Positions 59,788 to 64,000 of a stretch of DNA of 64,000 nucleotides are shown piece by piece (positions within the stretch are counted from its first letter, which is position 1; the number at the start of each line of letters is the position of its first letter). The stretch comes from Mimachlamys varia (taxonomy: Eukaryota > Mollusca > Bivalvia > Pectinida > Pectinidae). The position numbers and the translations under genes are program-made. The notes beneath the pieces were generated by a model, which worked only from the letters and a program-made list of their open reading frames with translations, was not told the origin of the DNA and searched no databases. The stretch spans positions 48,998,322 through 49,062,321 of the forward strand of contig OX392528.1 of assembly GCA_947623455.1 (NCBI GenBank), given 5' to 3'.

Positions 59788-59985
59788 ACTGTACCTTTTA
59801 CATTTAACTATTGTAATAGATACAGTTTGCCAGCAAAAATAATAACCTACACTTCATCATACAATCTGTTTCGACCTCCTAGGACTTGTCAGTGATGCTA
59901 AAGGCCAAAAGGTGGAAAACGACATTCCCTAAACTACACTGTAGAAGCAGAAGGGCCAGGTGCGTAAACCTCCTTTAAGTTACGA
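59750..59985 (+). mobile_element. CA-adjacent interspersed repeat with (CA)n
   Basis: A run of about 17 CA units at 59752-59785 leads into ACTGTACCTTTTACATTTAA, TAATAGATACAGTTTG, CGACCTCCTAGGACTTGTCA, GTGATGCTAAAGGCC and AGAAGCAGAAGGGCCAGGTG. Same family as 19490-19670; here the CA run has expanded into a true microsatellite. Confidence 0.75.
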
Positions 59986-60199
59986 ATTAAGAAGAGTACT
60001 ACTGTATAATTTCAAAACGTGTACTTCGAAGGTGTGTATATTATGAATAATGCCAATGTTTAAATGCGATACCTGTGGCCACGAAGGCTCCAGCAAATCG
60101 GAGATAACAGTGCAATCAAAGCTCATATTACACTATTGTAATATCCTATCTAGACCCCCAAAGCTATCTCTCACAATGATAACGATGGCGGTTAACAAC

Positions 60200-60591
60200 G
60201 ATATCAACCGTTAAAACGGAACAAACATGGAGCTCATCAGAAAACCTATAATCGTCTATGTTGCAACTTTGAAGCGTTCCTGAAGAATGGACAACCAACC
60301 AAGCTATACGATAAATGCGACATACACAAATGGTGGGTCGGTCAAACTTTCGGGCGACATGCTCGCAGGCCAGCGTCATGCGTCGATTTCTCACAGTTTT
60401 GTGATAGAGTGGACCATTATGGGTGTCTACCGTATTCCGAACAGTTTCAAACAGTTGAAGATTTTAAAAATGCGCAAGTCGAAGTGTTTGGGTCCTTCTT
60501 GACGTCACGCATACATGTCAAGATCGAAGTCAGTCGGCATTGCGCCTTGATTCCTTCAAACGACAGACAAGACGTGGAAACATTGATATGA
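60200..60591 (+). other. unassigned ~130-codon open frame
   Basis: From about 60200 to the TGA at 60589-60591 one plus-strand frame is open, including NFEAFLKNGQPTKLYDKCDI, HKWWVGQTFGRHARRP, CVDFSQFCDRVDHYGCLPYS and VEVFGSFLTSRIHVKIEVSR. Composition (Cys, Trp, His) and higher G+C look protein-like. It has no early ATG, starts after a stop and has no obvious acceptor. The minus strand is also partly open. It could be an exon of an unknown gene or part of a DNA transposon. Confidence 0.3.
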
Positions 60592-60859
60592 AATTGGTTA
60601 GAAACAAACCAGTTTTTGTCTTTGTCTTGCAATAGTAATACAATTGCATGTCCATTCAAAACGTCTGCCAGTTATACAATGATTTAAGACATCGAATATT
60701 AGAAACGCAATATTTATCTGTCAAGAACACCACGTGTTATGGTGAGATGAGTTATAAACATTGTTTCGCACTTGATATCAGTAGCTATCTCACTATTCTC
60801 TATACGATTCGTGGTAAGTTTGACTGATTTAATCTCTTGTTTAATACACTTACCGAAAA

Positions 60860-61790
60860 GAAATTAGAGAATACCGAAGAGTTAACAAAATCATAATCCA
60901 AACTCAAAATCGATTAAACCAGGGGCAAAATATGAACAAGGGAAAGATTAACATGGAGACTCTTGTAAACGTACAACAGAATAAGACCAGGTGTTCCGGA
61001 AGATGTAAGCGTCTTCTGCTTCATCGACGACACTCGCCATGTAAATCTTTGTCACATCCAGGTAAACATCTCAAATAAATAGAAGAGAGAATACCGAAGG
61101 GTTAACAAAATCATAACCGAGTATCATAGTCAATCACAACAAGTAAACACACTAATGAGCATACTCAAAAACGTCCACCTTCATATCACTTAAAGATACA
61201 GAATATTTCTCAGTGAGACAAAGATGGCGACCATAAAGCTTGCCTATAGTTCTAATCAACCTGCATCTCTCGAATCCTTGTGTTGCCATTTCGTGTGTCA
61301 GCTGTCGACATCGATCAAGAAAATCACGATATTTAGAGCAAGCCCTAGAATATCTGATCAACTGCGACATGTAAACACCATATGTTGGAGAAGTAGGGGA
61401 TTTACTATCAAGAAATGGAAAGTTCTCGATTGGAAAATTGAAAGCATCACGTTTATCGTATAGCCTAGTAGTAAGCTGTTGTTCGTAGTTTAAGTAGAGA
61501 TCGAGGTGAGCAGCTGATTATTTTAAGTTCAGAAGGGTACATGTATATACAATAGACGTTGTCAGCAAACTTCTTGTTGTTTATGGACAACACATCGTCG
61601 ATATATCGATATATATAAGTGACATTAAAAGATTTAGCAAGGTTTTTGTTACCTTTTCTGATTAGCTCTTCCACAATTTCAGCCTCGTATGAAAACAAAA
61701 ACAAGTCAGCTAAGAGTAGGACATCTGATCGAGTCTTATTATATAATTGCAATCCTTGGACGAAGGAATACAATTTCTGACCTTGTGTCT
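60860..61790 (-). pseudogene. RT copy with YIDD core, C-terminus and tail
   Basis: Minus strand, in order: 61773-61465 contains LLADLFLFSYEAEIVEELIR, NLAKSFNVTYIYRYIDDVLS with both catalytic Asp residues, and NNKKFADNVYC. 61370-61152 reads [20 protein letters not shown] and KYSVSLSDMKVDVFEYAH. The tail runs down to about 60870 (TTAACAAAATCATAATCC on plus). A repeated fragment GAGAGAATACCGAAG at 61085 shows a second, truncated tail nested in it. Frameshifts separate the blocks. Confidence 0.75.
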
Positions 61791-62502
61791 ATGTTTTCCT
61801 TCAGCATATAACGAAGCTAAAACAGATAAGAGAACCGATATATAAAGAGAAAGCTATAGAGTCATGCCCGTTTATTAGAGATTTATTTGTAAATATTCAA
61901 CGTACAACAGCTGCGTTGCCAATATCTTCCCTTTACGGTATGGTATTTTGCACAACAGTATATAATTATGTTTATCCATTCCCATCACATACGGGGTGCA
62001 GCTCCGGCACACTATTTCTATTTTTTTACACCAATGCTTTTGCTGCTGGTTTGTGATGCGTACTGTTATATAATGGATAGGAATTGATATGTTTTAACTC
62101 GAGCGGTTAGACGCTGTGTGTACAGGACGAGTAAAGTAGGGCATTCACTGCGACACATAATAAATAAATAGAACAAGAGGACCGACGGGGTCTTTTTCTC
62201 ATTTCCCCCTCTTTTTCGTATTGGCTTCATATTTATTAAATTAGAAAAACAATATTCATCTTTATATATCAACAGGTTGACTTTGCTTTTGAACCAATCA
62301 GAGCTGCAATTTTGTATTCAATGTAAGCGTCTGGACGCCATGTACAATGTGACCTAGTTTGTAATGTGATCGAGGCTTGTAATGTGATATGTAAGCTGCT
62401 ATTTATAGTTTAACTGCATCCTGCATTCACAGTTGTACATGTGAAACTATACTTTATTCAGCAGCAGTAATGCAAAGCTGATTAGTATTTACCCGGACCA
62501 GT
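61791..62502. other. upstream region of acyl-CoA ligase gene C
   Basis: No exon or repeat family recognised. Two TAATGTGATCGAGGCTTGTA-type segments near 62345-62395 are short direct repeats. Confidence 0.35.
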
Positions 62503-62766
62503 ATGTCGTCTTGGGGAATATTAATGAACAGAATAAGCATTCCTGGCATCTACACCCGACGGTTAATGTTTACTGGGTGTCTGAGGCGGGTCATCTCTCC
62601 CGAAGTGCCGAGACCTGTCAGGATCATGTTTTACAGAGACCTATCCAGCACTACCGCCCGGAACACCGTGTACAACAGTCCTATACCCAATATCAACATC
62701 AAGGAGGAATCGTTGGCGGAATATTTTTTACCGAAATTTGAGCGTTTTGGAACCAATACAGCACTA
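62503..62766 (+). CDS. acyl-CoA ligase gene C, exon 1 (gene continues past the window)
   Basis: 88 codons ending at a GTAAGC donor in phase 0, exactly as exon 1 of genes A and B. The C-terminal part YNSPIPNINIKEESLAEYFL then PKFERFGTNTAL aligns with [20 protein letters not shown] in gene B, and more loosely with gene A. The leader is basic, with the first acidic residue at Glu34 and FYRDLSSTT near residues 43-51, again resembling a mitochondrial presequence. No counterpart of exon 2 is seen before 64000, so intron 1 exceeds 1.2 kb and already contains RT tails. Gene C looks closer to B than to A. Confidence 0.8.
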
Positions 62767-63524
62767 GTAAGCTAATTTTGAAATTATTCACTTACAATTA
62801 ACTTTGGCAATTGCAAGAAACTTATTAATTCTTTTGTTTAATGTTTTTTGTCCGATTTAAAATATATTTGATTTTTGTATTATTTGCCAGATGTAACGTT
62901 GTCTTCATCTATCTGTCCGTCTGTCCGTCCGTTACTGTCCGTCTCTCTATACGGATCTTGGTTTCCATATAGTAACTGAGAAAGGAAGGGTTTTAACGAA
63001 ACGTCAGTTAACAGTTAGTTATGAGTAAATACATAATAAACTTTTGGTTGACAGGTGATCACTAAAGAACGGATTGATGGATTTGGTTGAATCTTCATAA
63101 ACTGTAAGCTTATGAGGTAATATAGAGTGGGATTATGATTGGGGTTAATATCTCATGTAAAAATGGTCACTATGGAAACCGGAGTTGACTAAAGTGTTTG
63201 ACTCCGTCTGTCCGTCTTTAAGTTTAGTGTACCCGGGCCAGGGAAACGATTTAATGAAATTATTGTTACTTCTGGTACTTCTACACGTCTAAACCTCAAA
63301 CCCAAATGTCCCTGTCACTGAAATACGGTTTTAATCATCCCATTCTCATTTCACGCTCAGCCTGATAAACCATTTATGAAATGATTTTTAAAATGAGAGC
63401 GCTGTTAATTGCTAGAAACGATTGCTAAAATGAAACATGCTCAATGCTATCAAGGTTCCTTAGGGAATTTAATTATGGCAGGTGACGAGTGTTGCATGCA
63501 ACAATGACTGTAATAAATAAATAA

Positions 63525-63812
63525 AAGAGAGAATACCGAAGCGTTAACAAATTCATAATCCAAACTCAAAATCGATTAAACCAGGGGCAAAATATGAACA
63601 AAGGAAAGATTTACATGGAGACTCTTGTAAAAGAAAAAGAGAATAAGACCAGGTGTTCCGGAAGAGTAAGCGTCTTCTACTTCATCGACGACACCCGCCA
63701 TGTAAATCTTTGTCACATCCAGGTAAACATCAAGTTTTCAAAATGAGAACCGAGTATCATTGTCAATCACAACAAGTAAACACACTAATGAGCATACTCA
63801 AAAACGTCCATC
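63525..63812 (-). mobile_element. RT-family tail, minus copy, gene C intron 1
   Basis: Runs from AGAGAATACCGAAGCGTTAA to ACTCAAAAACGTCCATCTT, covering the full tail including ACCAGGTGTTCCGGAAGAGT. It abuts the plus copy at 63813. Confidence 0.85.
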
Positions 63813-64000
63813 TTAAGCTTGTTTTTGCTTATTACTGTGCTTACTTGTTACGATTGATAATGACTCGGTTCTTATTTTGAGGATTGATGCTTACTTGGAT
63901 GTGACCTAGATTTACACGGCGGGTGTCGTTGATGAAGCAGAAGACGCTTACTCTTCCGGAACACCTGGTTTTATTATCTTGTTCTTTTACGAGAGTCTCC
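63813..64000 (+). mobile_element. RT-family tail, plus copy, cut by the window end
   Basis: Starts at AAGCTTGTTTTTGCTTATTA and reaches TTTTACGAGAGTCTCC at the window edge. With 63525-63812 it forms a long inverted repeat centred on about 63812. Confidence 0.85.

Overview
The window is eukaryotic and most likely from a bivalve mollusc. Genes are split by GT-AG introns and intergenic DNA is AT-rich. Much of the rest is transposon debris of bivalve type: a pearl/HINE-like element with seven ~157-bp core repeats, tRNA-headed SINEs with a V-domain-like core, and many copies of one reverse-transcriptase (RT) family. No rRNA gene, CRISPR array, operon or bacterial gene is visible. All calls come from reading the sequence; no database search was run.

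Layout. 1-3155 is a 26-bp minisatellite with a ~1.27-kb higher-order duplication. 4194-8311 is a complete three-exon TTC9-family tetratricopeptide (TPR) gene on the + strand. Two terminal-inverted-repeat (TIR) elements sit in its introns and a 61-bp tandem repeat follows its stop. 9030-14000 is a transposon graveyard: a TIR element, an RT copy split by the pearl/HINE-like element, and a hAT transposase pseudogene split by a TTAA-flanked miniature element. 14000-23400 holds no convincing host gene, only RT 3' tails, TIR elements, tandem repeats and a perfect 29-bp-arm hairpin.

The main genic content is a same-strand array of three paralogous AMP-forming acyl-CoA ligases (ANL superfamily, 4-coumarate-CoA-ligase/luciferase-like). 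Gene A is 23459-32962 (11 coding exons, 591 aa) and gene B is 45063-56149 (11 coding exons, 588 aa). Gene C starts at 62503 and only its first exon is inside the window. A and B have the same intron phases. Nine of their eleven exon lengths are identical (208, 119, 203, 169, 169, 142, 83, 166 and 122 bp). All three start with an Arg/Ser-rich leader resembling a mitochondrial presequence, and A and B have no C-terminal peroxisomal SKL signal. They probably arose by tandem duplication and activate carboxylic acids, perhaps fatty acids, to acyl-CoA; the substrates cannot be read from sequence.

Between genes A and B (33000-45000) lie TIR elements, the longest RT copy (37870-39605), a SINE and a ~900-bp foldback element. 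Downstream of B are a SINE, a 41-bp minisatellite (57340-58880) with 7-8-unit higher-order periodicity, an unexplained ~130-codon open frame (60200-60591) and another RT copy. The most unusual feature is in gene B: two intronic minisatellites have, as their repeat unit, the last bases of the preceding exon plus its 5' splice site, so each array presents a row of near-copies of the exon end and donor.
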